A stretch of 64,000 nucleotides of DNA from Saccharomonospora marina XMU15 (GTDB taxonomy: Bacteria; Actinomycetota; Actinomycetes; Mycobacteriales; Pseudonocardiaceae), in the NCBI RefSeq assembly GCF_000244955.1, contig NZ_CM001439.1:682001-746000 (forward strand), given 5' to 3'. Position numbers and translations under genes: made by a program. The stretch's first letter is position 1; every line of letters begins with the position of its first letter. Below, piece by piece: positions 26,533 through 37,270 of the stretch. The notes under the pieces were generated by a model. The model made no database searches and had not been told where the DNA came from. It worked only from the letters and a program-made list of their open reading frames with translations.

Positions 26533-27657
26533 TCAGATGTCCAGGTAGCCCTCGGTCTCACTCCTGGATTGGTCCGCACCCGTCTCGTCATACTCCCCGG
26601 CCTTCTGCGCGTTGCCGATGTTGCGAGCCGACTTCTCCGGCCCTGCGTTGGCACCCGTGCCGAGTCCTACCTGGGCGACGGCAGTATCCATCACGTTCTC
26701 GCCCACGGAGCGCGCGAACCCGGCCTGCACCCGCTCGCCGACCAAGCCGTTGCCGCTCATGAGCTTGACGATCGGGGACTTGCTGCCCGCCTCCAGCGCC
26801 ATGTCCGCGAAGGCGCTGTCGAGCTTCTTGTAGTCCATGGCTTGTTTGAACCCGGTGCGCAGGTTGCCCATCCGGTTACGTAGCCCCCGCAGAAAATCCA
26901 TGATCTTGTCGAAGAGCCTGCGCAGCTTGGCGATCGCCTGAGAGACCTTTCCTCCGGTGGTGGCCGCTCGTGCCGTGGTGGCCGTCCCGGCGGCCGCGGT
27001 CGAGGCGCCTGCCGTGGGAACGGCGGCGGCGAGGGCGGGTATCCAGATCATGATCAGCCAGGTGATGAACTCGGTGAGCAGCGCCTTGATGAAGTCCTCG
27101 ATGACCGTCATCACCATGCTCGACATCTGCAGGAACTGGGCCAGTTCGCCTGCCTGCCCCGCGACGCCGTCGATGCCCTTGGCGAAGTCGGCGAGCTTGG
27201 TGCCCGCTGCTTCCGACGCCGCTCCTCCCCAGTTCTGCAGTGAGCTGGTGAGGTCGGCGTTGAACTTCTCGCGCAGCTTCTCCACGCCCTTGCCGATGGC
27301 GTCGAAGTTCTCCGCGGCCTGCGAAAGCGCAGGCCCGTCGCCGCTGACGAAGTGGATGGCGTCCTCGAGCGGTTGCACGACGCTGATCAGGAAGTTCAGG
27401 CCCTGGCTCACCAGCCATCCGATCGGGTCGGTGGCGATTCCCATCGCAGCGCCACCGAGGGACATGATCAGGCCTGAGCCTTCGGAGACCAGGCCGGACA
27501 CTTCGGAGCTGGTGGCGCCGTCGGTCAGCTTGCCCCCGGCCTCGAACGCCTTCAGTGCGTTGCCGTAAACGGGTACGGCTTCGCGTGCTTTCGTGCCGGT
27601 GTCCTTTTCCCCAACCTTGATCTTGACGCCGCCTGCTTCGTGCTCTTCTTCAGCCAT
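26533..27657 (-). CDS. WxG-containing putative type VII secretion substrate
   Basis: The product is 374 aa with no family I can name with certainty. The N-terminus is charged. A Gly/hydrophobic region (about 60-95) and a helical region with a W143-G-G motif (SSLQNWGGAASEAAGTKLAD) resemble helix-turn-helix WXG100/PPE-like substrates. A hydrophobic stretch follows (FITWLIMIWIPALAAAV, about 197-213), then an Ala/Thr linker and a basic helical region. It lies 20 nt downstream of an EspC-like gene, which supports a link to ESX secretion. It lacks an obvious C-terminal toxin domain. Confidence 0.7.
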   Translation of the reverse strand: MAEEEHEAGGVKIKVGEKDTGTKAREAVPVYGNALKAFEAGGKLTDGATSSEVSGLVSEGSGLIMSLGGAAMGIATDPIGWLVSQGLNFLISVVQPLEDAIHFVSGDGPALSQAAENFDAIGKGVEKLREKFNADLTSSLQNWGGAASEAAGTKLADFAKGIDGVAGQAGELAQFLQMSSMVMTVIEDFIKALLTEFITWLIMIWIPALAAAVPTAGASTAAAGTATTARAATTGGKVSQAIAKLRRLFDKIMDFLRGLRNRMGNLRTGFKQAMDYKKLDSAFADMALEAGSKSPIVKLMSGNGLVGERVQAGFARSVGENVMDTAVAQVGLGTGANAGPEKSARNIGNAQKAGEYDETGADQSRSETEGYLDI

Positions 27658-27677
27658 TGCGGTTTGATCCCCGTGTC

Positions 27678-27998
27678 CTATTTTCCGTCGATCTCGAACT
27701 TGACCCCGTTGAGCAGTTGTTTCACCGCGTCCTCGTGCTGCTGGTAGCCGTCCGCGGCCCTGGCGAACTTGTCAGCGGCCGACTGGAAACCGTCCTGCAG
27801 GCTGGTGAACAATTCCTTGAGATCGCCGAGCATCTCGGTGTAGTTGTCTTTGACGAACACGCCGACGATTCCCCACGATTTGTCGCCGACGTCGGCAGTG
27901 TCGACGAGTCCGGCTATCTCGCCTGCCGTTGCCTTCTGCCCCGCCAGCTTGCCCGAGTAGGTGCGCAGTTCCTCGGAATCGACGTTGAACCCGGTCAT
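27678..27998 (-). CDS. EspC-like small type VII secretion protein
   Basis: The product is 106 aa. It is an all-helical small protein whose centre carries W42-G (KSWGIVG) between two predicted helices, and its C-terminal helix has repeated Ala/Asp and Phe/Ala heptad-like spacing. Size and layout match the EspC/WXG100-like (DUF2580) family of ESX-exported proteins. Its ATG overlaps the stop of the upstream YbaB-like gene by 1 nt. Confidence 0.75.
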   Translation of the reverse strand: MTGFNVDSEELRTYSGKLAGQKATAGEIAGLVDTADVGDKSWGIVGVFVKDNYTEMLGDLKELFTSLQDGFQSAADKFARAADGYQQHEDAVKQLLNGVKFEIDGK

Positions 27999-28570
27999 CA
28001 GCGGTCCTCCTCGTTGAACAGGTTCTGCAGGAACGCCTCGCCTGCCGAGCCGCCACCGGCACCGGGTGGCGGCCCCTGGGTGCTGCCGTCGGTGCCGGAG
28101 CTCAGCACCGTGCGCTGCGAGTAGTCGTCGTGGTACTCCTCCTCGGCAGTCGGCCTGCGGACGTCGTCGCCGTGCTGTGACCGAAGCTCCTCCACGGAGG
28201 TGCCGAACAGCTCTGCCTGAGCCTGGAGAACCTGCTCGCTGAGTTGGGTGTCATCACCGAGGTGCTCGTCGACGAGTCCGGCCTGCTTGCGCGCCGCCTC
28301 CGCCACGGCCTGCTGGAGGGTTGTGAGCAGCGCCGACGACAGCGCCTGTGGTTGCTGGCCGAGTGCCTGCTGCGTGAACTGGATGTCCTTGATGGCGCCG
28401 CCGGGACCGGCCACGACGGTGATCGAGCGGTCGGGGGAGGTGGCCGTCGCCTCGAGCGAAGCGATCTCGCTGCGCAGCTGACCGAGGTTGGCGAACCGAT
28501 CGTCGACCTGCTTGATCTTGGATTGGAACTTCTCGAACTCCGCGACCAGTTGGTCGAACTCCGCTGACAC
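27998..28570 (-). CDS. YbaB/EbfC-family DNA-binding-like protein
   Basis: The product is 190 aa from GTG 28570 (GGAGG just upstream). The first 110 residues match the YbaB/EbfC fold: an N-terminal helix (FDQLVAEFEKFQSKIKQVDD), a strand with SITVVAGPGGAIKDIQF, and a C-terminal helix (SSALLTTLQQAVAEAARKQA). The tail beyond about 140 is acidic and Gly/Pro-rich. Such YbaB-like proteins often accompany WXG100-like genes in actinobacteria. It is the first gene of the minus-strand operon. Confidence 0.78.
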   Translation of the reverse strand: MSAEFDQLVAEFEKFQSKIKQVDDRFANLGQLRSEIASLEATATSPDRSITVVAGPGGAIKDIQFTQQALGQQPQALSSALLTTLQQAVAEAARKQAGLVDEHLGDDTQLSEQVLQAQAELFGTSVEELRSQHGDDVRRPTAEEEYHDDYSQRTVLSSGTDGSTQGPPPGAGGGSAGEAFLQNLFNEEDR

Positions 28571-28974
28571 GAGGGGCCTCCCGGGCTATGGTTGCTGCGA
28601 CGGCCGGCTTGCTTTGCGGACTCATAATGGATCATCCCCACGCGCTCGTGGGCCGGAATCGGGTAAGCTGGTAGCCGCAGGCCATCCGTCCGTGGCTGCT
28701 TGGTGGGCCGAAAGCGACCCCCGATGTGGTAGCCATCAATGCGGGCGGGTATCTTTGACGACCGTGCCCGGCAGCTGTCGGGCTGCTCCGTGCGCCATCG
28801 GGCCACGTCCGGGTCTTCCCGGTTCGCCGTGTTGGCCAGGCGGAGCTCCACGGCAATCCCGATGGGAAGTTGAAGGGTCGCGAAGATCCTGACGCGGGCC
28901 GACACGCCCGACCTCGGGGACCGGGGAGACAAGCAGAGCTGTATAGCTGAAGGACGCGACAGAAAGCTGGTCCA
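28571..28974. other. Divergent intergenic region before rpsL
   Basis: 404 bp between the YbaB-like gene (minus) and rpsL (plus). It must hold promoters for both. I see no strong hexamer pair; TAAGCT near 28664 and TATAGC near 28942 are weak -10 candidates. No convincing small gene is visible. Confidence 0.5.
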
Positions 28975-29349
28975 TTGCCCACGATCCAGCAGTTGGTCCG
29001 CAAGGGCCGCCAGGACAAGGCTGCCAAGCAGAAGACCGCGGCGCTCAAGGGGAGCCCGCAGCGTCGTGGTGTGTGCACGCGCGTGTACACGACCACGCCC
29101 AAGAAGCCGAACTCGGCGCTGCGCAAGGTCGCGCGTGTGAAGCTGACCAGCGGCATCGAGGTCACGGCCTACATTCCCGGCGAGGGTCACAACCTCCAGG
29201 AGCACTCGATGGTGCTCGTGCGTGGCGGGCGTGTGAAGGACCTGCCGGGCGTTCGCTACAAGATCATCCGCGGTTCGCTCGACACCCAGGGTGTGAAGAA
29301 CCGCAAGCAGGCGCGCAGCCGGTACGGCGCGAAGAAGGAGAAGAGCTAA
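28975..29349 (+). CDS. rpsL: 30S ribosomal protein S12
   Basis: The product is 124 aa, starting at TTG 28975 ([11 protein letters not shown]), the conserved N-terminus. It sits at the decoding centre. The lysines tied to streptomycin susceptibility are wild type ([13 protein letters not shown] and [13 protein letters not shown]). The stop overlaps rpsG by 1 nt. It opens the str operon. Confidence 0.97.
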   Translation: MPTIQQLVRKGRQDKAAKQKTAALKGSPQRRGVCTRVYTTTPKKPNSALRKVARVKLTSGIEVTAYIPGEGHNLQEHSMVLVRGGRVKDLPGVRYKIIRGSLDTQGVKNRKQARSRYGAKKEKS

Positions 29350-29819
29350 TGCCCCGCAAGGGTCCGGCCCCGAAGCGGCCGCTGATCGCTGACCCGGTGT
29401 ACGCATCTCCGCTCGTCACCCAGCTGGTGAACAAGGTGCTGACGGACGGGAAGCGTTCGCTCGCCGAGCGAATCGTCTACGGCGCGCTGGAAGGGGCTCG
29501 TGAGAAGACCGGCACCGACCCGGTCGTCACACTGAAGCGTGCGCTGGACAACGTGCGGCCCACCCTCGAGGTGAAGAGCCGCAGGGTTGGTGGCGCGACC
29601 TATCAGGTGCCCATCGAGGTCAAGCCAGGTCGATCGACCACCCTTGCGCTGCGCTGGATCGTCACCTTCGCGCGGCAGCGCCGCGAGAAGACCATGATCG
29701 AGCGCCTGCAGAACGAGCTGCTCGACGCGAGCAACGGCCTCGGGGCCAGCGTGAAGCGCCGCGAGGACACCCACAAGATGGCCGAGTCCAACAAGGCTTT
29801 TGCCCACTACCGCTGGTGA
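29349..29819 (+). CDS. rpsG: 30S ribosomal protein S7
   Basis: The product is 156 aa, normal family length, and organises the 3' domain of 16S rRNA. It begins [11 protein letters not shown] and has the conserved segments [17 protein letters not shown] and NKAFAHYRW. The ATG overlaps the rpsL stop by 1 nt, so they are translationally linked. S7 is the autoregulator of the str operon in some bacteria. Confidence 0.97.
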   Translation: MPRKGPAPKRPLIADPVYASPLVTQLVNKVLTDGKRSLAERIVYGALEGAREKTGTDPVVTLKRALDNVRPTLEVKSRRVGGATYQVPIEVKPGRSTTLALRWIVTFARQRREKTMIERLQNELLDASNGLGASVKRREDTHKMAESNKAFAHYRW

Positions 29820-29894
29820 GCAACGAACACAGTCGCCCGGTCCGGGACGATCAGCCAATGCCGGGCCCCACGTTTGAGACAGGGGAACACTGAA

Positions 29895-31994
29895 GTGGCA
29901 CGTGACGTGCTGACCGACCTGAGCAAGGTCCGCAACATCGGCATCATGGCCCACATCGACGCCGGTAAGACGACCACCACCGAGCGGATCCTGTTCTACA
30001 CCGGGATCAACTACAAGATCGGCGAGGTGCACGACGGCGCCGCGACGATGGACTGGATGGAGGAGGAGCAGAAGCGGGGTATCACCATCACCTCGGCTGC
30101 TACCACCACCTTCTGGAACGACTACCAGATCAACATCATCGACACCCCCGGCCACGTCGACTTCACCGTCGAGGTGGAGCGCAACCTGCGCGTGCTCGAC
30201 GGCGCGGTCGCCGTCTTCGACGGCAAGGAGGGTGTCGAGCCGCAGTCGGAGCAGGTTTGGCGTCAGGCCGACAAGTACGAGGTCCCCCGCATCTGTTTCG
30301 TCAACAAGATGGACAAGCTGGGCGCGGACTTCTACTTCACCGTGCGCACCATCGAGGAGCGCCTCGGCGCCCGCCCGCTCGTCATCCAGTTGCCGATCGG
30401 CGCGGAGAGCGAGTTCGAGGGTGTCATCGACCTCGTCCGCATGAAGGCGCTGACGTGGCGTGGCGACGTCAAGAAGGGCGAGGACTACGGGGTCGAGGAC
30501 ATCCCGGCCGCGCTCGCCGACAAGGCCGCCGAGTACCGCGACAAGCTGGTCGAGGCCGTCGCCGAGACCGACGACGAGCTGATGGAGAAGTACTTCGGTG
30601 GCGAGGAGCTGACCGAAGCCGAGATCAAGAACGGCATCCGCAAGCTCACCACCGAGCGCGCGGCCTACCCGGTGCTGGCCGGCTCGGCGTTCAAGAACAA
30701 GGGCGTGCAGCCCATGCTCGACGCCGTGATCGACTACCTGCCGTCGCCGCTGGACCTGCCGCCGGTGGAGGGGACGCTGACCGACGGCGAGACCGCTGTC
30801 ACGCGCAAGCCGTCGGTTCAGGAACCGTTCTCCGCGCTCGCGTTCAAGATCGCTGCGCACCCGTTCTTCGGGAAGCTGACCTACATCCGGGTCTACTCGG
30901 GCAAGGTCGCCGCGGGCAGCCAGGTCGTCAACGCGACCAAGGAGCGCAAGGAGCGCATCGGCAAGATCTTCCAGATGCACTCCAACAAGGAGAACCCGGT
31001 CGATGAGGCGCAGGCGGGCCACATCTACGCCGTCATCGGGTTGAAGGACACCACCACGGGCGACACCCTCGCCGACCCGCAGAACCCGGTCGTGCTGGAG
31101 TCGATGACCTTCCCCGAGCCGGTCATCAAGGTCGCCATCGAGCCCAAGACCAAGGCGGACCAGGAGAAGCTTTCCACCGCGATCCAGAAGCTCGCCGAGG
31201 AGGACCCGACGTTCCGGGTCAGCCAGGACGAGGAGACCGGGCAGACGATCATCGAGGGCATGGGCGAGCTCCACCTCGAGGTGCTCGTCAACCGGATGAA
31301 GTCCGACTACAAGGTCGAGGCGAACATCGGTAAGCCCCAGGTTGCCTACCGTGAGACCGTCCGCAACACGGTCGAGAAGCTCGAGTACACCCACAAGAAG
31401 CAGACCGGTGGTTCCGGTCAGTTCGCGAAGGTGATCGTCAAGCTCGAGCCGCTGCAGACCACGGACGGCGCACTCTACGAGTTCGACAACAAGGTCACCG
31501 GTGGCCGCGTGCCGAGGGAGTACATCCCATCGGTGGACGCGGGTGCGCAGGACGCCATGCAGTACGGCGTGCTCGCCGGCTATCCGCTCGTCGGGTTGAA
31601 GTTCACCTTGTTGGACGGTGCGTACCACGAGGTCGACTCCTCGGAGATGGCCTTCAAGATCGCCGGTTCGATGGCGATGAAGGAGGCCGCGAGGAAGGCA
31701 GGCCCGGTACTGCTGGAGCCGATGATGGCGGTCGAGGTGACCACACCCGAGGACTACATGGGTGACGTCATCGGTGACCTGAACTCCCGCCGTGGCCAGA
31801 TCCAGGCCATGGAGGAGAGGTCGGGCACGCGCGTCGTGAAGGCGCTCGTGCCGCTGTCGGAGATGTTCGGGTACGTGGGTGACCTGCGGTCGAAGACCCA
31901 GGGTCGCGCCAACTACACGATGCACTTCGACTCCTACGCGGAGGTTCCGGCGAACGTCGCGAAGGAGATCATCGCGAAGGCGACGGGGGAGTGA
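29895..31994 (+). CDS. fusA: Elongation factor G
   Basis: The product is 699 aa from GTG 29895 (AGGGGA upstream). It is the translocation GTPase. The G1 motif AHIDAGKTT is at residues 19-27, followed by switch [11 protein letters not shown] and the G4 motif NKMDKLG. Domains II-V follow, with SGGSGQFAK-type and [12 protein letters not shown] segments near the C-terminus. An upstream ATG at about 29874 is less likely given the alignment to family starts. Confidence 0.97.
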   Translation: MARDVLTDLSKVRNIGIMAHIDAGKTTTTERILFYTGINYKIGEVHDGAATMDWMEEEQKRGITITSAATTTFWNDYQINIIDTPGHVDFTVEVERNLRVLDGAVAVFDGKEGVEPQSEQVWRQADKYEVPRICFVNKMDKLGADFYFTVRTIEERLGARPLVIQLPIGAESEFEGVIDLVRMKALTWRGDVKKGEDYGVEDIPAALADKAAEYRDKLVEAVAETDDELMEKYFGGEELTEAEIKNGIRKLTTERAAYPVLAGSAFKNKGVQPMLDAVIDYLPSPLDLPPVEGTLTDGETAVTRKPSVQEPFSALAFKIAAHPFFGKLTYIRVYSGKVAAGSQVVNATKERKERIGKIFQMHSNKENPVDEAQAGHIYAVIGLKDTTTGDTLADPQNPVVLESMTFPEPVIKVAIEPKTKADQEKLSTAIQKLAEEDPTFRVSQDEETGQTIIEGMGELHLEVLVNRMKSDYKVEANIGKPQVAYRETVRNTVEKLEYTHKKQTGGSGQFAKVIVKLEPLQTTDGALYEFDNKVTGGRVPREYIPSVDAGAQDAMQYGVLAGYPLVGLKFTLLDGAYHEVDSSEMAFKIAGSMAMKEAARKAGPVLLEPMMAVEVTTPEDYMGDVIGDLNSRRGQIQAMEERSGTRVVKALVPLSEMFGYVGDLRSKTQGRANYTMHFDSYAEVPANVAKEIIAKATGE

Positions 31995-32187
31995 GCGCCC
32001 TAGGACGGGTACGGCGAACCCGGTGTCTTCACATCGGCACCGCGGCGGTGGGGGAGTAACAACCCTCAAAGCATCCAAAGCGGGCGCCAAGGGGCTGTTC
32101 CCCTGAAGGTCCGCACAACCGACCAGATCGAGTCGTAGATCGGCAGCCACGCCGGTCACGAGCAAGAAAGTCCAGGAGGACATTCCA

Positions 32188-33381
32188 GTGGCGAAGGCGA
32201 AGTTCGAGCGGAGCAAGCCGCACGTCAACATCGGAACCATCGGGCACGTCGACCACGGCAAGACCACTCTGACCGCGGCGATCACCAAGGTTCTCCACGA
32301 AAAGTTTCCCGAGCTGAACCAGTCGCGCGCGTTCGACCAGATCGACAACGCGCCCGAGGAGAAGCAGCGCGGTATCACGATCAACATCTCGCACGTCGAG
32401 TACCAGACCGACAAGCGTCACTACGCGCACGTCGACGCTCCGGGTCACGCCGACTACATCAAGAACATGATCACCGGTGCGGCCCAGATGGACGGCGCGA
32501 TCCTCGTGGTGGCGGCCACCGACGGCCCGATGCCGCAGACCCGCGAGCACGTGCTGCTCGCCCGTCAGGTCGGTGTGCCCTACATCGTGGTGGCGCTGAA
32601 CAAGGCCGACATGGTGGACGACGAGGAGATCCTCGAGCTCGTCGAGATGGAGGTCCGTGAGCTGCTGAGCGCTCAGGAGTTCCCCGGCGACGACGCTCCG
32701 GTGGTTCGCGTGTCCGGTCTGAAGGCGCTCGAGGGCGACGAGAAGTGGTCGCAGAGCGTGCTCGACCTCATGGAGGCCGTGGACGACAACATCCCGGACC
32801 CGGTGCGTGACACCGAGAAGCCGTTCCTGATGCCGATCGAGGACGTCTTCACGATCACCGGTCGCGGGACGGTCGTCACCGGCCGCATCGAGCGCGGTGA
32901 GATCAAGCTCAACGAAGAGGTCGAGATCGTCGGTATCCGGCCCGACTCGCGCAAGACCACGGTCACGAGCATCGAGATGTTCAACAAGATGCTGGACTAC
33001 GGCCAGGCCGGTGACAACGCCGCCCTGCTGCTGCGTGGTGTGAAGCGCGAGGATGTCGAGCGCGGTCAGGTCGTCGTGAAGCCCGGCACCACCACGCCGC
33101 ACACCGAGTTCGAGGGCCAGGTCTACATCCTGTCCAAGGACGAGGGTGGTCGGCACACGCCGTTCTTCAACAACTACCGCCCGCAGTTCTACTTCCGTAC
33201 CACGGACGTCACCGGTGTTGTGACGCTGCCCGAGGGCACGGAAATGGTCATGCCCGGCGACAACACGCACATCACAGTGCAGCTGATCCAGCCGGTGGCC
33301 ATGGACGAGGGGCTGCGGTTCGCCATCCGTGAGGGTGGCCGTACCGTTGGTGCCGGTCAGGTCACCAAGATCCTCAAGTAG
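32188..33381 (+). CDS. tuf: Elongation factor Tu
   Basis: The product is 397 aa from GTG 32188 (CCAGGAGGA upstream). It delivers aminoacyl-tRNA to the ribosome. The G1 motif GHVDHGKT spans residues 19-26, then [12 protein letters not shown] and NKADMVDD. Gln in GPMPQTREH and Ala in [14 protein letters not shown], positions linked to elfamycin response, are the usual residues. It ends the str operon. Confidence 0.98.
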   Translation: MAKAKFERSKPHVNIGTIGHVDHGKTTLTAAITKVLHEKFPELNQSRAFDQIDNAPEEKQRGITINISHVEYQTDKRHYAHVDAPGHADYIKNMITGAAQMDGAILVVAATDGPMPQTREHVLLARQVGVPYIVVALNKADMVDDEEILELVEMEVRELLSAQEFPGDDAPVVRVSGLKALEGDEKWSQSVLDLMEAVDDNIPDPVRDTEKPFLMPIEDVFTITGRGTVVTGRIERGEIKLNEEVEIVGIRPDSRKTTVTSIEMFNKMLDYGQAGDNAALLLRGVKREDVERGQVVVKPGTTTPHTEFEGQVYILSKDEGGRHTPFFNNYRPQFYFRTTDVTGVVTLPEGTEMVMPGDNTHITVQLIQPVAMDEGLRFAIREGGRTVGAGQVTKILK

Positions 33382-33698
33382 GGCAGCGCACCCCCGGGTG
33401 CGAATGCCGGGTGTCCGTGTGGCATCCTGTTAAGGTTGCTCGACGCGGGGCGGCCGATTTCAACGGAACTGAGATCCAAGAAATCGGCCGCCCTGCCACG
33501 AGCGTCCTGGACTCACGGTCTTTTCCGTGGGTCGGGAGTGGCCGGCCATGCCGTCGGCCCTTCGAGATGTGACAGACCTAGCGGCACGACAACGATCCTG
33601 CGGGATCAGTCTGCGTAGTGGGCGCGACACGCCCGACCGCGTGGACCGGAGGCAAGTCGTTGACGTGCGGTAACAGCGGTACGAGACGGTAAGGAACC
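33382..33698 (+). promoter_or_regulatory. tuf-rpsJ intergenic region with two hairpins
   Basis: 317 bp with no convincing gene. A perfect 14-bp stem (33448-33461 with 33480-33493) encloses an 18-nt loop, and a smaller 8-bp stem with one wobble pair lies at 33511-33518/33525-33532 around TCTTTT. The first could terminate tuf transcription without a T-run; either could belong to an S10-operon leader. No strong promoter is evident. Confidence 0.55.
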
Positions 33699-34004
33699 AT
33701 GGCGGGACAGAAGATCCGCATCAGGCTCAAGGCCTACGACCACGAGGCGATCGACGCCAGCGCGCGCAAGATCGTCGAGACGGTGACGCGCACCGGCGCC
33801 TCGGTCGTCGGACCTGTGCCGCTGCCCACCGAGAAGAACGTTTACTGCGTCATCCGTTCGCCGCACAAGTACAAGGACTCGCGCGAGCACTTCGAGATGC
33901 GCACGCACAAGCGTCTGATCGACATCCTCGACCCGACGCCGAAGACGGTCGACGCGCTGATGCGCATCGACCTTCCGGCGAGCGTCGACGTCAACATCCA
34001 GTAA
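33699..34004 (+). CDS. rpsJ: 30S ribosomal protein S10
   Basis: The product is 101 aa ([19 protein letters not shown]). It is also NusE, which joins NusG and RNA polymerase in antitermination complexes. The conserved loop region ([15 protein letters not shown]) is present. Start ATG 33699 has TAAGGAA upstream. It opens the S10 operon. Confidence 0.97.
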
Positions 34005-34034
34005 GCGTTGGTCGAGCGGCGGAGATAGAGACTC

Positions 34035-34691
34035 ATGTCTGACAGGCAAGTGAAGGGCATTCTGGGCACCAAGCTCGGCATGACCCAGGTCTTCGACGAG
34101 AACAACCGGGTCGTACCGGTGACCGTCGTGCAGGCCGGGCCGAACGTGGTGACCCAGGTGCGCAACAAGGAGAAGGACGGCTACTCGGCCGTGCAACTCG
34201 CCTTCGGTGCCGTCGACCCGCGCAGGGTCAACAAGCCGAGGACGGGCCACTTCGAGAAGGCCGGTGTGACACCGCGGCGCTACGTCGCCGAGCTGCGCAC
34301 GGTCGACGCCGAGTCCTACGAGGTCGGCCAGGAGATCACCGCGGAGGTGTTCCCGAGCGGTTCCGTGGTCGACGTGACCGGCACCAGCAAGGGCAAGGGC
34401 TATGCGGGTGTCATGAAGCGGCACGGCTTCTCCGGTCAGGGCGCCAGCCACGGTAACCAGGCCAAGCACCGCGCTCCCGGGTCGATCGGCGGCTGCGCCA
34501 CCCCCGGCCGGGTGTTCAAGGGTCTGCGCATGGCGGGCCGGATGGGCAACAAGCGGGTGACGACGCAGGGCCTCACCGTGCACGCGGTGCGTCCCGAGGA
34601 CGGCCTGCTGCTGATCAAAGGTGCGGTTCCCGGACCCAAGGGCGGGCTGATCTTCGTCCGCAGCGCCGCGAAGGGTGGTGTGACGCAGTGA
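34035..34691 (+). CDS. rplC: 50S ribosomal protein L3
   Basis: The product is 218 aa, an early 23S rRNA assembly protein whose long loop reaches the peptidyl transferase centre. The loop region [19 protein letters not shown] and [14 protein letters not shown] is conserved. The last codons overlap the rplD start as GTGA. Confidence 0.97.
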   Translation: MSDRQVKGILGTKLGMTQVFDENNRVVPVTVVQAGPNVVTQVRNKEKDGYSAVQLAFGAVDPRRVNKPRTGHFEKAGVTPRRYVAELRTVDAESYEVGQEITAEVFPSGSVVDVTGTSKGKGYAGVMKRHGFSGQGASHGNQAKHRAPGSIGGCATPGRVFKGLRMAGRMGNKRVTTQGLTVHAVRPEDGLLLIKGAVPGPKGGLIFVRSAAKGGVTQ

Positions 34692-35359
34692 CCGCGACGG
34701 TGGAACTCAAGACCCCGGCAGGCAAGGCCGAGGGAACGGTCGAGCTTCCCGCCGAGATCTTCGACGTGCAGGCGAACATCCCGCTGATGCACCAGGTCGT
34801 CGTAGCGCAGCTGGCCGCGGCGAGGCAGGGCACGCACGACACGAAGACCAGGGGCGAGGTGCGCGGCGGTGGCCGCAAGCCGTACCGGCAGAAGGGCACC
34901 GGTCGTGCCAGGCAGGGTTCGGTTCGTGCACCGCAGTTCACCGGCGGCGGCACGGTTCACGGCCCGACGCCACGTGACTACACCCAGCGGACCCCGAAGA
35001 AGATGAAGGCGGCCGCGCTGCGCGGCGCCCTCTCCGACCGGGCACGCTCGGAGCAGCTGCACGTTGTCACGGAGCTGGTGTCGAGCGAGAAACCGTCCAC
35101 GAAGGCAGCCAAGGCAGCGCTGGCCGCGGTGACGCAGGCCAAGCGCGTGCTCGTGGTCCTGCACCGCGACGAGGAGCTGAGCAGGCTCTCCTTGCGCAAC
35201 CTGCCGAACGTGCACCTGCTGACCCCCGACCAGCTCAACACCTACGACGTTCTCGTCAACGACGACGTCGTGTTCACCAAGGCGGCGTTCGACGCGTTCC
35301 TCGCCGGCCCGAGCAGGGCGGGCAAGTCGGGCGATGCCGAAGGGAGTGACCAGGCATGA
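34688..35359 (+). CDS. rplD: 50S ribosomal protein L4
   Basis: The product is 223 aa from GTG 34688, overlapping the rplC stop. L4 lines the exit tunnel, and the tunnel loop ([20 protein letters not shown]) is intact, with the usual residues at macrolide-related positions. In E. coli L4 controls the S10 operon. It overlaps rplW by ATGA. Confidence 0.97.
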   Translation: MTATVELKTPAGKAEGTVELPAEIFDVQANIPLMHQVVVAQLAAARQGTHDTKTRGEVRGGGRKPYRQKGTGRARQGSVRAPQFTGGGTVHGPTPRDYTQRTPKKMKAAALRGALSDRARSEQLHVVTELVSSEKPSTKAAKAALAAVTQAKRVLVVLHRDEELSRLSLRNLPNVHLLTPDQLNTYDVLVNDDVVFTKAAFDAFLAGPSRAGKSGDAEGSDQA

Positions 35360-35667
35360 GCTCCGTGGCGATTCCCGACCCGCGTGACATCCTGATCGCG
35401 CCGGTGATCTCCGAGAAGTCGTACGGGCTGCTCGAGGACCACAAGTACACCTTTCTTGTTCGCCCCGACGCCAACAAGACCCAGATCAAGGTCGCGGTCG
35501 AGAAGGTCTTCGGCGTGAAGGTGATCAGCGTGAACACGCTGAACCGGCCGGGTAAGCGCAAGCGCACCCGGTACGGCTACGGCAAGCGCAAGGACACCAA
35601 GCGCGCCATTGTCACGCTCTCGGCCGAGAGCAAGCCGATCGAGATCTTCGGCGGACCCGCCGCGTAA
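35356..35667 (+). CDS. rplW: 50S ribosomal protein L23
   Basis: The product is 103 aa. L23 sits at the tunnel exit and binds trigger factor and SRP. The segment [17 protein letters not shown] is the family signature near the N-terminus, and [20 protein letters not shown] is the C-terminal RNA-binding segment. ATGA overlap with rplD. Confidence 0.96.
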   Translation: MSSVAIPDPRDILIAPVISEKSYGLLEDHKYTFLVRPDANKTQIKVAVEKVFGVKVISVNTLNRPGKRKRTRYGYGKRKDTKRAIVTLSAESKPIEIFGGPAA

Positions 35668-35681
35668 GGGACTGAGAAGAC

Positions 35682-36515
35682 ATGGGCATCCGCAAGTACA
35701 AGCCGACGACGCCTGGTCGTCGCGGCTCCTCCGTCTCGGATTTCGCCGAGATCACCCGCTCGACGCCGGAGAAGGCACTGCTGCGTCCACTGCACGGGCG
35801 TGGCGGCCGCAACTCCGCGGGCAAGATCACCACCCGGCACAAGGGTGGTGGACACAAGCGCGCTTACCGGGTCATCGACTTCCGGCGCAACGACAAGGAC
35901 GGCGTTCCCGCCAAGGTCGCGCACATCGAGTACGACCCCAACCGCAGTGCCCGCATCGCGTTGCTGCACTACGCCGACGGCGACAAGCGCTACATCATCG
36001 CGCCGGAGCGGCTCAAGCAGGGTGACCGGGTGGAGAGCGGCCCGAGGGCCGACATCAAGCCTGGCAACAACCTGCCGCTTCGCAACATCCCGGTGGGCAC
36101 TGTGATCCACGCGATCGAACTCCGCCCCGGCGGCGGCGCGAAGATCGCGAGGTCGGCGGGTGCCCGCGTGCAGTTGGTCGCCAAGGACGGTCCGTACGCC
36201 CAACTGCGGATGCCTTCCGGCGAGATCCGCAACGTGGACGTGCGAAACAGGGCGACGGTCGGCGAGGTCGGCAACTCCGAGCACTCCAACATCAACTGGG
36301 GCAAGGCGGGACGTAACCGCTGGCGCGGCAAGCGCCCCACCGTCCGTGGTGTCGTGATGAACCCGGTCGACCACCCGCACGGTGGTGGTGAGGGCAAGAC
36401 CTCCGGCGGTAGGCACCCGGTGAACCCGAACGGCAAGCCGGAGGGCCGCACGCGTCGCAGCAAGCCGAGCGACAAGCTGATCGTCCGCCGCCGGCGCACC
36501 GGCAAGAAGCGCTGA
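35682..36515 (+). CDS. rplB: 50S ribosomal protein L2
   Basis: The product is 277 aa, a core 23S rRNA protein near the peptidyl transferase centre. It has the conserved [15 protein letters not shown] start, an [11 protein letters not shown] segment, and the C-terminal [18 protein letters not shown]-like motif around 225-245. The usual His residue of that motif is present. Start ATG has GAGAAGAC upstream. Confidence 0.98.
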   Translation: MGIRKYKPTTPGRRGSSVSDFAEITRSTPEKALLRPLHGRGGRNSAGKITTRHKGGGHKRAYRVIDFRRNDKDGVPAKVAHIEYDPNRSARIALLHYADGDKRYIIAPERLKQGDRVESGPRADIKPGNNLPLRNIPVGTVIHAIELRPGGGAKIARSAGARVQLVAKDGPYAQLRMPSGEIRNVDVRNRATVGEVGNSEHSNINWGKAGRNRWRGKRPTVRGVVMNPVDHPHGGGEGKTSGGRHPVNPNGKPEGRTRRSKPSDKLIVRRRRTGKKR

Positions 36516-36533
36516 GCAGGGAGGTAGTAAGAG

Positions 36534-36815
36534 ATGCCGCGCAGCCTGAAGAAGGGCCCGTTCGTGGACGACCACCTGCTCAAGAAGGTGGACGCGCTCA
36601 ACGAGTCGGGCAAGAAGACAGTGATCAAGACCTGGTCCCGCAGGTCGACCATCATTCCGGACATGCTCGGTCACACCATCGCGGTGCATGACGGCCGCAA
36701 GCATGTGCCGGTGTTCGTCACCGAGGCGATGGTCGGGCACAAGCTTGGTGAGTTCGCCCCGACGCGGACCTTCAAGGGCCACGTCAAGGATGACCGCAAG
36801 TCGCGCCGCCGCTGA
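36534..36815 (+). CDS. rpsS: 30S ribosomal protein S19
   Basis: The product is 93 aa ([19 protein letters not shown]), typical length. It forms a head-domain complex with S13. The C-terminus [16 protein letters not shown] is conserved. AGGGAGG precedes the start. Confidence 0.97.
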   Translation: MPRSLKKGPFVDDHLLKKVDALNESGKKTVIKTWSRRSTIIPDMLGHTIAVHDGRKHVPVFVTEAMVGHKLGEFAPTRTFKGHVKDDRKSRRR

Positions 36816-36841
36816 GCGCGCACCGAGAAGGGGAAGCAGCG

Positions 36842-37270
36842 ATGAACGCGCGTAATGACGCGGTGGCCGAGGCAGAGGAGACCCTGCCAACGGCTTTCGC
36901 GCGAGCTCGCTTCGTCCGGGACTCGCCGACCAAGGTGCGCCGGGTGATCGAGCTGATCAAGGGCCGTAACGCCAACGAGGCGCTGGCCGTGCTCAGGTTC
37001 GCACCGCAGACGGCCAGTGGGCCCGTGGCGAAGGTGCTCGCCAGTGCCATGGCCAACGCGGAGAACAACCTGGATCTCGACCCGGACACGCTCTGGGTCA
37101 AGAACGCCTACGCCGACGAAGGTCCGACGCTCAAGCGGATCCGGCCGCGGGCCCAGGGCCGCGCCTACCGGATCCGCAAGCGGACCAGCCACATCACGGT
37201 GGAGCTCGAGTCCCGGCCGGCGTCCGACAAGGCGAAGTCGAAGAGCAAGAAGAAGGCAGGTGGCCGGTAG
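36842..37270 (+). CDS. rplV: 50S ribosomal protein L22
   Basis: The product is 142 aa with an extended acidic N-terminus. It reaches into the exit tunnel. The family segment [20 protein letters not shown] is present and the tunnel hairpin [18 protein letters not shown] is intact. A Lys-rich tail ends the protein. The stop overlaps the rpsC GTG by 1 nt. Confidence 0.96.
   Translation: MNARNDAVAEAEETLPTAFARARFVRDSPTKVRRVIELIKGRNANEALAVLRFAPQTASGPVAKVLASAMANAENNLDLDPDTLWVKNAYADEGPTLKRIRPRAQGRAYRIRKRTSHITVELESRPASDKAKSKSKKKAGGR

Noticed and set aside
29346-32414. A 1022-codon minus-strand frame across rpsG, fusA and tuf
   Set aside because: Same artefact of GC-rich antisense phase; the + strand genes are certain.
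33436-33618. 60-codon frame between tuf and rpsJ
   Set aside because: It overlaps a perfect hairpin and shows no coding pattern or ribosome binding site.
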